From: Vibrio mangrovi | Lineage (GTDB): Bacteria > Pseudomonadota > Gammaproteobacteria > Enterobacterales > Vibrionaceae | Direction: 5' to 3' | NCBI RefSeq assembly: GCF_024346955.1 | Contig: NZ_AP024883.1 | Span: 1,798,001 to 1,862,000, forward strand | Length of the DNA stretch: 64,000 nt | Shown: piece after piece, positions 27,817-37,337 of the stretch | Numbering within the stretch: position 1 is the first letter of the stretch | Layout of the letters: every line of letters begins with the position of its first letter | Position numbers and translations under genes: made by a program | The notes under the pieces: generated by a model | What the model was told of the DNA's origin: nothing | What the model saw: only the letters and a program-made list of their open reading frames with translations | Database searches by the model: none

Positions 27817-27846
27817 ATAAAAAAGGCCAGTCATCAGACTGGCCTC
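27817..27846 (-). terminator. Intrinsic terminator of the GH127 gene
   Basis: On the minus strand AGGCCAGTC, a four-base loop and GACTGGCCT are followed by a T-run (the A-run at 27818-27823 on plus). It lies about 30 bases after the stop. Confidence 0.85.
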
Positions 27847-27875
27847 TTGCATACAAGTAGTGAAGAAGCAAGCGG

Positions 27876-30800
27876 CTACTCTTCTTCAACTCTTATCAAC
27901 CGCAGGTAAAATAACCCACCGGCAATACTACCGTCAACAGAAGCAAATTCGACCCGGACAGGTTCTCCCGCCGTGATGAGTTCAGGGGGAACATCATACG
28001 TCACATCAAAAAACTCGTTCGGGTGAGCTCCGGTTAAATTCTCCTGAGCGATCACCGTACCATTCACCAGAATATTAAAGATGCGATTAGTGTCTCCTCC
28101 CCAATAGCGAGCCATGACTCGAACCTGTGTTTCATCTTCCGGGCTCATTTGATAGCTAAAGTAGCCATTCGTTGCATCTCGCCAGTATTCACCCTGATGA
28201 ACCCCGGTTTTGGAGTTTTTGCTTTGCAGATAATGATCGGATTCCGGCTGTTGCTGACCCGGTTGCAGTTGATCCAGCGTAATGGCTTCTAGTGCGGCTT
28301 CACGTTCTGCTTGTGCACGCATCTCTGCTTCGCGCTCTGCCCAGTCATCAGGAGAGACTTCGTTAAAGTAGATACTGTAACGTGAATCATGCAGGCGGAA
28401 GAAAGGCACTAACAGGATGGGCTCATCCTGGTTCAGCTCGGCGTTGCCCGAAGTAAAGGTCAGTGGCATACCCGGTACCGGTTCAATGTTATGAATAAAA
28501 TCCGTCCCTTCACCGATAAAGATCGGTGCTTCATCCAGCGGACATTGCTGGCCGCTGGGGATATGATCTGAACGACCACTGCCGGCAAAAAGATCCAGTT
28601 GCTCATTCGGGAACGGATCTGCTTGGTTTGCGAGGACGATTGGACCATGCAGAATGGAGTAATAATCGCTGCCATCCGGGAGTTGTTCAACCGTGGTTCG
28701 CATCGGCATTTGCCAGCGGATTACATCACCATCATGCCAGTCACGCTGCAAGTGAATATAACCATCAGGATGGGCATCGACTGTTTGTGTTGCTCCGTTA
28801 ATCGTTAATGTTAACGCACCATCAGCCACCCAGCCGGGATAACGGATATTCATGGCGAAGTTACCGTGACCATGGATGGTTAAAGCACTATTTTCCGAAT
28901 CCGGAAATTCAGTCGATTGAGTAAAGCTGATGTCATCACGCCATTGCACTGTTGAGTCAACAAACAGGTTTACATAAAACTCGTTCTGAGATTCAGCGTA
29001 GATCATGGCACCATATTTACTGTGGCTTTCAATCCCGGAACCCACACAACACCACATGGCTTCTTCACCGGGATTGTTGGTGGAATACACACGGTAATGA
29101 TTTGGCCGCATGGGTGTAAAGTAAACCAAGCCACCGTCTCCGGGATGCTGAGTAGAGAGAATATGGTTAAACAGAGCACGTTCGTAATAATCGATATACT
29201 CAACGCTTCCTTCATCCTGATACAAAGAACGGGTGAGTTTTAGCATGTTGTAGGTATTACATGATTCCGGCCCCTGTACATTGGTGATCATCGAGGTGAA
29301 ATTATTCTTGTCGTTAAAATACTCCTGCACGCTATTGCCGCCGATAGACACAGAGCGTTCATGCACCACGGTATCCCAGAAGAATTTAGCCGCATCTAGC
29401 CAATCGTTATCATCAGCAAGCTTACCGATGCGGGCGTAACCGATGACTTTCGGGATCTGGGTATTGGCATGTATACCGGTGAGCTGATCCTGATGGTTGA
29501 TAAGCGGATTCAGAATGGCCCGGTGAGAGAACCGTTTAGCTAGGTTGAGATATTTATCTTCATGTGTCAGTTCAGCGACATCAGCAAGGACTTCATTCAT
29601 GCCTCCCTGTTCAGTCGTCAGGATTTGCTGCATCTGCTGATCAGACAGATTGGCCGTGATATTGATTGCCCAGTCACTGAGACCTTGCAAGATTTGCAGA
29701 GCCGTTTCATTGCCGGTATATAAATAAGCATCACGTAATCCGGCATAGACTTTATGCAGGTTGTACCACGGAACCCACATATCATTGAGGTGGAACGTCT
29801 GGGCATTAATATTGCCGGCCGCAAGCGCCTGCCAATGAGCTTTTGCATCCGGGATCCCGCCAATATAGCCATCACCGTTGGCGATCTGTACTTTCTGTAA
29901 CTCACTGATCATGTAGTTGAGTCGATCCAGTACTTCCTGTTTTTGCGGATTCTCATCAGGTAATGAAGCGTACATCAGAGATAACGCTGTCAGATAATGG
30001 CCGCCGATATGACCATCAAGGCCTTCCGATTCCCAGCTCGGATAAGGATCTGCCTGCATTTCTAACCCAGCTTCACGACGATAGGGTGCCAGAAAGCGAT
30101 CCGGATTCAGCCCTAACATATAATGCAGGTTGGTGAGTTCGGCAGTATAAAAAGGCCCTGATGTAATCCGAACGTGATTCAAAGGAATCGGGGTATAAGT
30201 GATAACGGGTTGTTCAGCTAACACCGTGACCTGAATCGTTTTGCTGAATGTGTGGCCACGAAATTCATAACTGACCGTCAGGGTAACCGTGACATCATCT
30301 TCTCCTAATGCGGGGCGGGTAACGTGACCATCAGCACTGAGCACAGCCGGATTAGAAGAAAACCAGTGCAGCGGTGTGCCGAATAAACCGGCGGAGGGAA
30401 GTTGTATATCATGAGTGACCGCTGAAGCATCTGTATCAGCGTCCAGACCAATGTGATCTTTGATACGCTGAGCGATTTCAGCTTCCGGTAAGTTATCAAT
30501 ATCCAGCGCGGTGACTTCATCCCCATTTAATGGCCGATCATAAATCCGAACTTCATCGATTAAGCCGTTAAATGCCGGATCCCACCAGTTAACCCCAATA
30601 CTAAAGAGCTCCGCGCCATTGCTGAACAAGTCCGATAATGGACTCCCGGAGTGAACTAACTGGCCATTTTCATAAATATTGACCAAACCGTTATCGACAC
30701 TAAACGCAATATGGTGCCAGCTATTTAACGCAATCAGGTGACCAAATCCACCGTTGTACCACTGCTTACTGCCACTCCAGAGCATCGTCTGGCTGGTATC

Positions 30801-31205
30801 CCATGACATGGGCGTTAAGCTCAGCCAATGATTATGATCCCGGGCACCAAAAAAGGTTGTGGTGTGCTGTGTTTCTTTGTGGGGATTGACCCATAGTGAA
30901 ACCGTGTAAGTATTCGTGGTGATGAGATCGGCCGGTAATCGGATACCGTAATTGCCATCCATCGCCAGTGCTTGTCCATATTTTCCTGCAACATAAACCG
31001 GGCTGACATCATCCGGCACCGGATCGCCGAGCAAGGCTCCTGTTACAGTGCCTGAAGGATGAGCAGATAAATCATCTGCCAGCGTGTTATCAAACGAATA
31101 GGAAGCAACCCGACCATATGCGGTACCATCTGAGGGGATTTCCCCGCTCCATCCAACAGCAGAAATAGACATAAGAATGGTACACGCCAATGTGAGTTTT
31201 TTCAT
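27876..31205 (-). CDS. Secreted GH127 beta-L-arabinofuranosidase with N-terminal LamG domain
   Basis: 1109 residues with a signal peptide (MKKLTLACTILMSISAVGWSG). Domains in order: LamG/concanavalin-like (~25-235, e.g. NSWHHIAFSVDNG, GLIDEVRIYDRPL), an immunoglobulin-like bacterial repeat (~255-330), then a GH127 (formerly DUF1680) catalytic domain (~345-900). A ~150-residue C-terminal region follows. Catalytic/Zn residues equivalent to HypBA1 are present: E647 and C649 in GPESCNTYN, and C719-C720 in MWCCVGSG. It would release beta-L-arabinofuranose from plant glycans in the periplasm or outside the cell, fitting a plant-associated habitat. It stands alone, without sugar transport genes, between R3 and R4. 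Confidence 0.85.
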   Translation of the reverse strand: MKKLTLACTILMSISAVGWSGEIPSDGTAYGRVASYSFDNTLADDLSAHPSGTVTGALLGDPVPDDVSPVYVAGKYGQALAMDGNYGIRLPADLITTNTYTVSLWVNPHKETQHTTTFFGARDHNHWLSLTPMSWDTSQTMLWSGSKQWYNGGFGHLIALNSWHHIAFSVDNGLVNIYENGQLVHSGSPLSDLFSNGAELFSIGVNWWDPAFNGLIDEVRIYDRPLNGDEVTALDIDNLPEAEIAQRIKDHIGLDADTDASAVTHDIQLPSAGLFGTPLHWFSSNPAVLSADGHVTRPALGEDDVTVTLTVSYEFRGHTFSKTIQVTVLAEQPVITYTPIPLNHVRITSGPFYTAELTNLHYMLGLNPDRFLAPYRREAGLEMQADPYPSWESEGLDGHIGGHYLTALSLMYASLPDENPQKQEVLDRLNYMISELQKVQIANGDGYIGGIPDAKAHWQALAAGNINAQTFHLNDMWVPWYNLHKVYAGLRDAYLYTGNETALQILQGLSDWAINITANLSDQQMQQILTTEQGGMNEVLADVAELTHEDKYLNLAKRFSHRAILNPLINHQDQLTGIHANTQIPKVIGYARIGKLADDNDWLDAAKFFWDTVVHERSVSIGGNSVQEYFNDKNNFTSMITNVQGPESCNTYNMLKLTRSLYQDEGSVEYIDYYERALFNHILSTQHPGDGGLVYFTPMRPNHYRVYSTNNPGEEAMWCCVGSGIESHSKYGAMIYAESQNEFYVNLFVDSTVQWRDDISFTQSTEFPDSENSALTIHGHGNFAMNIRYPGWVADGALTLTINGATQTVDAHPDGYIHLQRDWHDGDVIRWQMPMRTTVEQLPDGSDYYSILHGPIVLANQADPFPNEQLDLFAGSGRSDHIPSGQQCPLDEAPIFIGEGTDFIHNIEPVPGMPLTFTSGNAELNQDEPILLVPFFRLHDSRYSIYFNEVSPDDWAEREAEMRAQAEREAALEAITLDQLQPGQQQPESDHYLQSKNSKTGVHQGEYWRDATNGYFSYQMSPEDETQVRVMARYWGGDTNRIFNILVNGTVIAQENLTGAHPNEFFDVTYDVPPELITAGEPVRVEFASVDGSIAGGLFYLRLIRVEEE

Positions 31206-31656
31206 AATGAATAACTCCTTTTTATCATAGGGTAGTCGTTATTAATGGCGTGGAAGAACAGCGTTACCGAGGCTGATTAATAACTTGAGTGAAAAGCCAA
31301 CGTGTGTAGGAACAGGTTTAAGAGCGGTTTCTTTGAGTTATTTCAGAAGCACAACACCTGATTATTAAGACGATGATGTGGCGTTGAAAAAGTGGCAGCA
31401 AAGTAACGCATCTTACTAGCTAAAAGTAACTAAACGCCGGTAAATGACAATGAGAAGAAAATGAATGGATATTCATATGTGACTGGTATCACTGGTTAAC
31501 GTTACTTATGTTTATATTTTGTAATACGCATCACTAAACATTATAAGTATCTGTTTTTTAGTTAATTTTATATATGGAAGTGATTATTTTGCTGAATTGA
31601 TGGATTTTTGTGTCTTTTCGTATTGTTTGTTGGGGTTTTTCTTTGGCTGAGAAAAT
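31206..31656. other. Intergenic region upstream of the GH127 gene
   Basis: About 450 A+T-rich bases between the GH127 start and repeat R4. AAGGAG lies just before the GH127 ATG. No open frame or strong stem was seen. It must contain the GH127 promoter. Confidence 0.5.
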
Positions 31657-31962
31657 GTCTCTTTGTGGCCTTTGACAGGCGGGTTTTGGGATTTTGTCTA
31701 TACTATGAAAGTTGGTGGATAGGAAGTCGAATCAAGTTTGGTTTTTTGTGGGTTCTGTTTGAGTGGGGTTGTTATTGGGGGACGTGGTTTGGTGCGCAAT
31801 TTGTTTGATCGATCTCTTTGGCTGTTGATGTTCGCGCCCCAGATACTTTTGCCTGGCCGCAAAAGTATCCCAAAAGGCCTTTGATCTGAGCGCGCTGGCC
31901 GGGCTGGTTTTATTCGCATCCTGCTCATGAAAACCTCAAAAATTCGTCCTGAATTTTTGCCC
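31657..31962 (-). repeat. Structured repeat R, copy R4
   Basis: Minus orientation, extended like R1. P1: AAAAATTC (31938-31945) with GAATTTTT (31951-31958). P2: GGTTTT (31906-31911) with AAAACC (31930-31935). P3: GATACTTTTGC (31842-31852) with GCAAAAGTATC (31859-31869). The P1 end faces the SIR2 gene. Confidence 0.85.
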
Positions 31963-32041
31963 TTGGTTTAGTAGATCTAAACTAGTTATCAGTCTTTTTT
32001 CATTGAATAAAAAGTTATCATTAACATAGAGATGATCGTAT

Positions 32042-33406
32042 ATGGAACACGATTATAAAAGCTATATAAAAGAAATATCTGATGATATTTCAACGTGTTT
32101 GGACAGTATGGGTGTTCAACCAATCCTTTTTGTTGGTTCAGGCATCTCACAGAGATACATAGGCACTCCCACTTGGGATTTGCTTTTGAAGAATTTATCA
32201 GAAAGTTGCCCGATTCTTGATAAAAGCTATGCGTATTATAAACAGAAGCATACATCTCTTATTAAAATTGGTACTGAATTTTCTGAAGCTTATCGAGAAT
32301 GGGCTTGGGGAGAAGGGCAGAGCGAGTTTCCAGACGAACTCTTTTCAGAATGTCAACCACCAGAGATTTATCTGAAATTTCACGTTGCTAAATATTTTGA
32401 GGAGATAGTAAACTCTTCTTCAGTAGAAGATGCGAAAAAAAATCACTTGGATGAGATTACTGCATTTCAAAACATTCGACCTCATGCTTTAATCACAACT
32501 AACTATGACGGTTTTCTCGAGGAAATTTTCCCTGATTATACGAGAGTTATAGGGCAATCAATTCTAAAAGCTAACTATACTGATGTAGGAGAAATATTAA
32601 AAATACATGGGTGTTCATCAGATCCTTCAAGTATAGTTTTAATTTCATCTGATTATGATGAATTTCAAGCAAAGAAAAAGTACTTGAGCGCAAAATTATT
32701 AACATTTTTTGCTGAACACCCTCTAGTATTTTTAGGGTATAGTGCAGAAGACCCAAATATAAAGACTATACTTTCTGATATTGATGAGATCCTTTCGCCA
32801 GATAATGAATTAATTCCCAATATATATATTATTGAATGGGATCCTAATGCAGAAAATGAATCATCATATCAAAGAGAAAAACTTATATCAGTAGATCATG
32901 AGAGAAGTGTTCGAATTAAAAGCATAACTGCAAATGATTTTACTTGGATATATAAGGCCTTTGGCTCTTCGGATGCGATAGAAGCAATTAGTCCTAAAAT
33001 TCTACGAGCTCTATTAGCACGAACCTATTCACTTGTAAGACATGATATTCCCAAAAGAACAATTGAAGTTAATTACCAGACATTAGAACATGCGGTATCA
33101 GAAGAGGGTGAACTTGCGAAACTTTATGGAATTACAACTCTCGATAATCCAGCGGCAGTTAATGCAATGTTTCCGTTCACACTTACTCATGTAGGTAAGG
33201 CTCTTGGTTATAAAGGTTGGCACCAAGCTAATCAGCTAATAGTCAAAATCGAGCAAGAAAAAGGAATAAATATAAAAGAGAGTGATAATAAATATCATGT
33301 GGCAATCATGGTAGGACAGGTTATGCAAACTCATAAATATTCACAGAGTGTAATAGATCTTCTGACTATTGTAAGAGATGGCGGTGAATATGATGTGGAG
33401 CAGTGA
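32042..33406 (+). CDS. SIR2-domain protein, candidate single-gene antiphage factor
   Basis: 454 residues. The N-terminal ~270 residues are a SIR2-like NAD-binding domain: FVGSGIS (31-36), LITTNYDGF (N154, D156), KIHG (catalytic-type H189) and FLGYSAEDPNI, a signature of the bacterial SIR2_2 group. The C-terminal ~170 residues have no recognised domain. Related proteins deplete NAD+ upon phage infection, so abortive defence is the best guess. It is soluble. The start has GAGATG upstream. A+T-rich, and bracketed by R4 and R5 in inverted orientation, suggesting acquisition. Confidence 0.75.
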   Translation: MEHDYKSYIKEISDDISTCLDSMGVQPILFVGSGISQRYIGTPTWDLLLKNLSESCPILDKSYAYYKQKHTSLIKIGTEFSEAYREWAWGEGQSEFPDELFSECQPPEIYLKFHVAKYFEEIVNSSSVEDAKKNHLDEITAFQNIRPHALITTNYDGFLEEIFPDYTRVIGQSILKANYTDVGEILKIHGCSSDPSSIVLISSDYDEFQAKKKYLSAKLLTFFAEHPLVFLGYSAEDPNIKTILSDIDEILSPDNELIPNIYIIEWDPNAENESSYQREKLISVDHERSVRIKSITANDFTWIYKAFGSSDAIEAISPKILRALLARTYSLVRHDIPKRTIEVNYQTLEHAVSEEGELAKLYGITTLDNPAAVNAMFPFTLTHVGKALGYKGWHQANQLIVKIEQEKGINIKESDNKYHVAIMVGQVMQTHKYSQSVIDLLTIVRDGGEYDVEQ

Positions 33407-33427
33407 TCCCCTAAATGAATTCAAATC

Positions 33428-33597
33428 AAGGGCAAATTTCAAGGATGAAATTTCAGGCTCTTATGAGCAGGAGAGAATAGAGCCGCCCGGGCCAACACAC
33501 TCGAAACCCAAGGCCTTTTGGGATACTTTTGCGGCCCAAGCAAAAGTATCTGTCAATGTCGCAGAGATCAACAAACCCACTGCGCGCACACCACCCA
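33428..33597 (+). repeat. Structured repeat R, copy R5
   Basis: Begins 22 bases after the SIR2 stop. P1 AAATTTC/GAAATTT, P2 GGCTC/GAGCC, P3 GATACTTTTGC/GCAAAAGTATC are all intact. The segment just after P3 is shortened (GGGGCGC missing). R4 and R5 form an inverted pair around SIR2. Confidence 0.82.
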
Positions 33598-33686
33598 ACT
33601 CATGTTCCTTAATCACATCCGACAGGAAAATCAATTGCTGGAAACTATACTGTAAAAATCAGCTCAGACTGCATAGGAAAGTGAAA

Positions 33687-34082
33687 ATGCCAAGAAGACT
33701 CACTCAGACCAAATCAGAAACACACCAGACAATGAAAAACACTTCATTTGAGAGCATGGTCGTCAGTTGGTTAATGCAGGATGGCTGGCAGGTCTTTATT
33801 CCCATACTGGATCATGGTCATAAGACAGATTTACTCATATCAGATGGTCCGAACTATTACCGAATTCAGGTGAAAACCGTAGAAGCATCCGGAGATGCTC
33901 ACGTTGTCCAGAACCGTTGGGAGGGAAGTAATATTGATGTGGTTATTTTCTTTGCCCGGAATTCGAACTGGGGTGTTATTGCGCCTGGCTTCCACGAGAA
34001 AGAGCGACCTTTAAACCATGAAACCCATCGTAAATTCATTCAAAGCAAGAAAGAGTTTTTACGTGAGTTTCATCAACTATGA
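33687..34082 (+). CDS. PD-(D/E)XK-like nuclease domain protein, 131 residues
   Basis: ATG at 33687 with AGGA upstream; the frame opens further left only through repeat R5, so the shorter start is right. The pattern is E (FESMVVSWLMQDGW), then D (KTDLLIS), then a YRIQVKT motif, the E...D...(Q/E)xK arrangement of small PD-(D/E)XK proteins such as the archaeal-resolvase-like or group I homing type. Catalysis is not proven by this pattern. It is convergent with the next gene. Confidence 0.5.
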   Translation: MPRRLTQTKSETHQTMKNTSFESMVVSWLMQDGWQVFIPILDHGHKTDLLISDGPNYYRIQVKTVEASGDAHVVQNRWEGSNIDVVIFFARNSNWGVIAPGFHEKERPLNHETHRKFIQSKKEFLREFHQL

Positions 34083-34109
34083 CAATAAATAAGCACTGTT
34101 GCTTTCAAT

Positions 34110-35039
34110 TTATTTTGCCCATATGGCATTCACTTTTTGTATTTTTTCATCAGTCGTGTAATTAATAGGATCTGAATAAAACTTGAAAAACTCACTCATA
34201 TTTTCCGGTCTGATTTCACTATCAGCATCAAATTTTTTCAGAACCTGAACCTTCACTGAATGACCGACAATATCAAAAATATAATATCCGGACTCCAACA
34301 CAACATGATTTTTAAGCTCTTCATAGGTGCAGTCACCGGAGAAAATCATCCGGTAATTGAAACCTGTATAGATCTGTGAGCTACAAGATGCATCGTCATA
34401 CATGATCTGGTTATTTTTATAGTAGTATTTGTGTAATGCCTGAACTGCTTTGAGTTCATCTGTAACGCCTGAATCTCCGGTTATCGCTTTCGTTTTGGCA
34501 AAATCGGGCTGATCCATTTTTGCCAGTGCGATAAGACGACAGACTTTACTCCAGATACCGCTATTTGATTTATCAGGAATCACATTAAGATAGTCCGTTA
34601 AATCATCTTCTTCAGGTATTAAATCATTGAGGGCGACAATCCATTCAGAATCACTGCTGATGGATTCAGTATCGTAGTATTTCACCCCCGTCTTGACTCT
34701 CAGTAGTTGATACTTGTGGATAAATACTTGTTTCAGCCTTGGTAAAATACCTTCCGGGCAATAAGCGCTATCGGTGAAAGCCTCAATTTTGGTTTTTGCA
34801 TCGTCGGGAGAATCCGGATGAATGATCATTTCGATAGAGCAACCCAGTTTTTGTTTTAAGCAGGCCAGTAGTTTGGTCTTAGTTGTCGCATCTTCATATA
34901 AAGCTTTTATCGAAGCTGTCGCTTGTTTCTCCACTGGTAACAATTTGACAAGTGGTTTTTTGCTGTCTGCTGTGGAAAAACTTTTCTCATATAAACTTTT
35001 ACTGACAATCAGCGTCTGGTTTTTTTCATCGTATATCAT
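34110..35039 (-). CDS. Hypothetical protein, 309 residues
   Basis: Not recognised. Soluble, charged, no signal peptide or membrane segment. AAGG upstream of the ATG. It starts 18 bases after the preceding gene on the same strand, so they form a two-gene operon. The two proteins may act together. Confidence 0.6.
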   Translation of the reverse strand: MIYDEKNQTLIVSKSLYEKSFSTADSKKPLVKLLPVEKQATASIKALYEDATTKTKLLACLKQKLGCSIEMIIHPDSPDDAKTKIEAFTDSAYCPEGILPRLKQVFIHKYQLLRVKTGVKYYDTESISSDSEWIVALNDLIPEEDDLTDYLNVIPDKSNSGIWSKVCRLIALAKMDQPDFAKTKAITGDSGVTDELKAVQALHKYYYKNNQIMYDDASCSSQIYTGFNYRMIFSGDCTYEELKNHVVLESGYYIFDIVGHSVKVQVLKKFDADSEIRPENMSEFFKFYSDPINYTTDEKIQKVNAIWAK

Positions 35040-35057
35040 GGTTAATCGCCTTCTGTA

Positions 35058-35933
35058 TTACCACTCATCATCACCAAATAAATTGCCGGTAGAGAAATCA
35101 TCCTCATGGGCTTTACCGGTAGCACACATGGCATCCCAGAATTCATCAAGTTCCGCTAAATCAGAAAGAGGGATCCAGCTTAAGCGTTCTTCTCCGGAAT
35201 CATCTCTGAATATGCCCATCCATTGTGGGACAACTCTCCCCATGCTACCGATTGTTAAAGATGGAGCGAGTAGAACAAATGGTTCAGATGGGGAACCGAA
35301 TTTATGTTTCATTGCTTCCAGCCAATCATCCAGTTCTTTCTTGTGTAAAGGTGCACCACCAATACCATGCAGCAGGCCAGCATATAATTTTGTGCAATCT
35401 TTAAATGGCGATTCATACTGAGTAAGGGCGCTAGCACTCATTGACTTGCCTGTCATATGATTGTTGCTCCAGCTTTGACTTAAACCAAATTCTTTGCCCT
35501 CAAAGGCTGCAAATGGGTCAAGTCCGAGTAAAAGCTTTGTACCATTCGACCACTTATTGCGAATATGGGCTTCAGGAACCCGAACAGTTAAAACGATGTC
35601 ACAGCCGCTGACGGATTCAGGTGCTCGTTCAAATTGATCATTCTGATTCGCAAGAATTTTTCCGTCCAATGTTGTTGTCCACTTGTTCAGATTCGTGTCA
35701 TAAGTAGATTTATGGCCATCGTTATGGGCAAAGTCACCACGATAGACATAATTGAAATAAGACTTCTGACTAACCTGAAGGGTTAAGTTCTGAAGATTAA
35801 ATACGGTGGTTAAGTCCAGTGAATCAAGGAGTGATTTCAACTCACGGATCGAATTTGCTTCATCGTCACTGTGTTCATCTCTGACCCAATATCGGATCAC
35901 ATCACTTTCTCTTCGATAGAATCCTTCCAGCAT
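35058..35933 (-). CDS. Hypothetical protein, 291 residues
   Basis: Not recognised. The ATG at 35933 has GAGG at a good distance; another ATG six bases upstream is too close to it. Soluble, Trp-rich, with a very acidic end (AHEDDFSTGNLFGDDEW). First gene of the two-gene minus-strand unit. No phage or secretion motif seen. Confidence 0.6.
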   Translation of the reverse strand: MLEGFYRRESDVIRYWVRDEHSDDEANSIRELKSLLDSLDLTTVFNLQNLTLQVSQKSYFNYVYRGDFAHNDGHKSTYDTNLNKWTTTLDGKILANQNDQFERAPESVSGCDIVLTVRVPEAHIRNKWSNGTKLLLGLDPFAAFEGKEFGLSQSWSNNHMTGKSMSASALTQYESPFKDCTKLYAGLLHGIGGAPLHKKELDDWLEAMKHKFGSPSEPFVLLAPSLTIGSMGRVVPQWMGIFRDDSGEERLSWIPLSDLAELDEFWDAMCATGKAHEDDFSTGNLFGDDEW

Positions 35934-36234
35934 TATCATTCCTCATCTGGTTGAATCGATATTGTGAGTGATTATTAAAAATAAGTGGATGAATCGGCTC
36001 GGAGAAATATCTTAAAAATGAAGAGGAAACGCTGAATGTATCGGCAAAATTGATGATGAAGATATTCTCATCAATAAATACATTGAATAAATCCTCCCCT
36101 GAAAGAGCATCCAGTAGCTTCATACGACAAAATAATAAGAAAACCCTAGCCATTCATAATTTATGTTATTCAGCCCATCGACTAAACTCTCAATATGCAA
36201 CATTTTTCTTTCGTGCATAAAGTCAGGGGGCGTT

Positions 36235-37257
36235 ATGGCTATACAGTCCTACATAATCAAAGTGACCAAATTTATTGGTCTGTATATTTTGATATTATTG
36301 CTAATTTCTGTCGGTATCCTGATATATAAAACACCTCAGGTTATGACGTCGATCTCTTATGAGCAGTTCATTCATCGCAAACAGTTAGTTTTGGAAAAGA
36401 TTGAGGCAGTGAAGAACGAAAACATATATAATATTCAACTACTTATTGAATCCAAAAAGGAATATAAAGACAGAAAAACACATGAGAGCACAGTGAACCG
36501 AGAGCCTGAATTATCTCGAGAACTGCTTCAGGAGCGGGAGGTACCATTTTCCTCTTCGCATCCTATGGAGCCGATCACATCCCCGAGATTTTCGGGCAAC
36601 CATTTGAACAATGAAAAATTAAACGCTGATCCTTTAACCGAGGCCCAATCTTTAGCATCTGATGCTCACTCTTATCTGATCAAACTTGAAGCTTCCGAAA
36701 ACGTACCTCTCGGTGACGATGGAGTGATGTCTGTCTGGCTAGGAAAGAAAGAATATGAACCCCGCACCTTATCTGGAAATATCAGCGATACAATGATCAG
36801 AGAAACCACGGCAGTAGCAGCCAGAGTCGTTCCCATAGAGCGTAATGGAATGACTTACAAGCGGATATCGGATCATTCTGACGGTTGTATGCTGTTGGGG
36901 CCGGAAGGAACGGTCGATATGTTTACATTTACGGCATCGAAAGCGGGAAATCATGATGTCAGCGCATTGGTGCACTTTTATCATAATCAGCAGTGTAACG
37001 GCAGTTCATCAGCGATTCAGACAGAAAAAGTGTCCGTCACGGTAAAAGTTGCGGGATTCTGGGAAACAGCAAAAAACTCAGTTGATCATTACAATTTCGT
37101 TGGCAAGGCCGTCACTCAGTTTTTGGACTGGCTGATGCAAGGTGAAAATATGCTTCTGCAAACGCTCTCCGGTCTGATTCTCTCTGTATTCAGTTTCTAT
37201 TTCAAGAACCTTAAAGAAGCGCTGGTGAGAAAGTTTGTGCATCATGAAGTGCACTGA
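36235..37257 (+). CDS. Hypothetical membrane-anchored protein, 340 residues
   Basis: Not recognised. ATG at 36235 after CAGGGGG. A single N-terminal helix (FIGLYILILLLISVGILIY) is followed by a long charged, Ser/Pro-rich linker and a compact domain (~150-280). A hydrophobic segment near the C-terminus (LQTLSGLILSVFSFYF) suggests both ends are membrane-inserted. Most of the protein would be periplasmic. Confidence 0.55.
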   Translation: MAIQSYIIKVTKFIGLYILILLLISVGILIYKTPQVMTSISYEQFIHRKQLVLEKIEAVKNENIYNIQLLIESKKEYKDRKTHESTVNREPELSRELLQEREVPFSSSHPMEPITSPRFSGNHLNNEKLNADPLTEAQSLASDAHSYLIKLEASENVPLGDDGVMSVWLGKKEYEPRTLSGNISDTMIRETTAVAARVVPIERNGMTYKRISDHSDGCMLLGPEGTVDMFTFTASKAGNHDVSALVHFYHNQQCNGSSSAIQTEKVSVTVKVAGFWETAKNSVDHYNFVGKAVTQFLDWLMQGENMLLQTLSGLILSVFSFYFKNLKEALVRKFVHHEVH

Positions 37258-37337
37258 TTTCTGATTGAAATTGCTCCGGACAAGCTATGTTCGGGGCAAT
37301 TACTTCCATACAACAAAATTACCAGTACTTCACACCA

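Noticed and set aside
27611..27820. Open frames through the R repeats giving similar peptides (for example ending in GAKPKVSGAHS)
   Set aside because: Frames differ between copies and run on either strand; stem covariation explains the conservation better than coding. No ribosome site.
35902..36153. Minus-strand frame of 83 codons upstream of the 35933 gene
   Set aside because: It overlaps the start of a better-supported gene, has no ribosome site, and its composition looks random.
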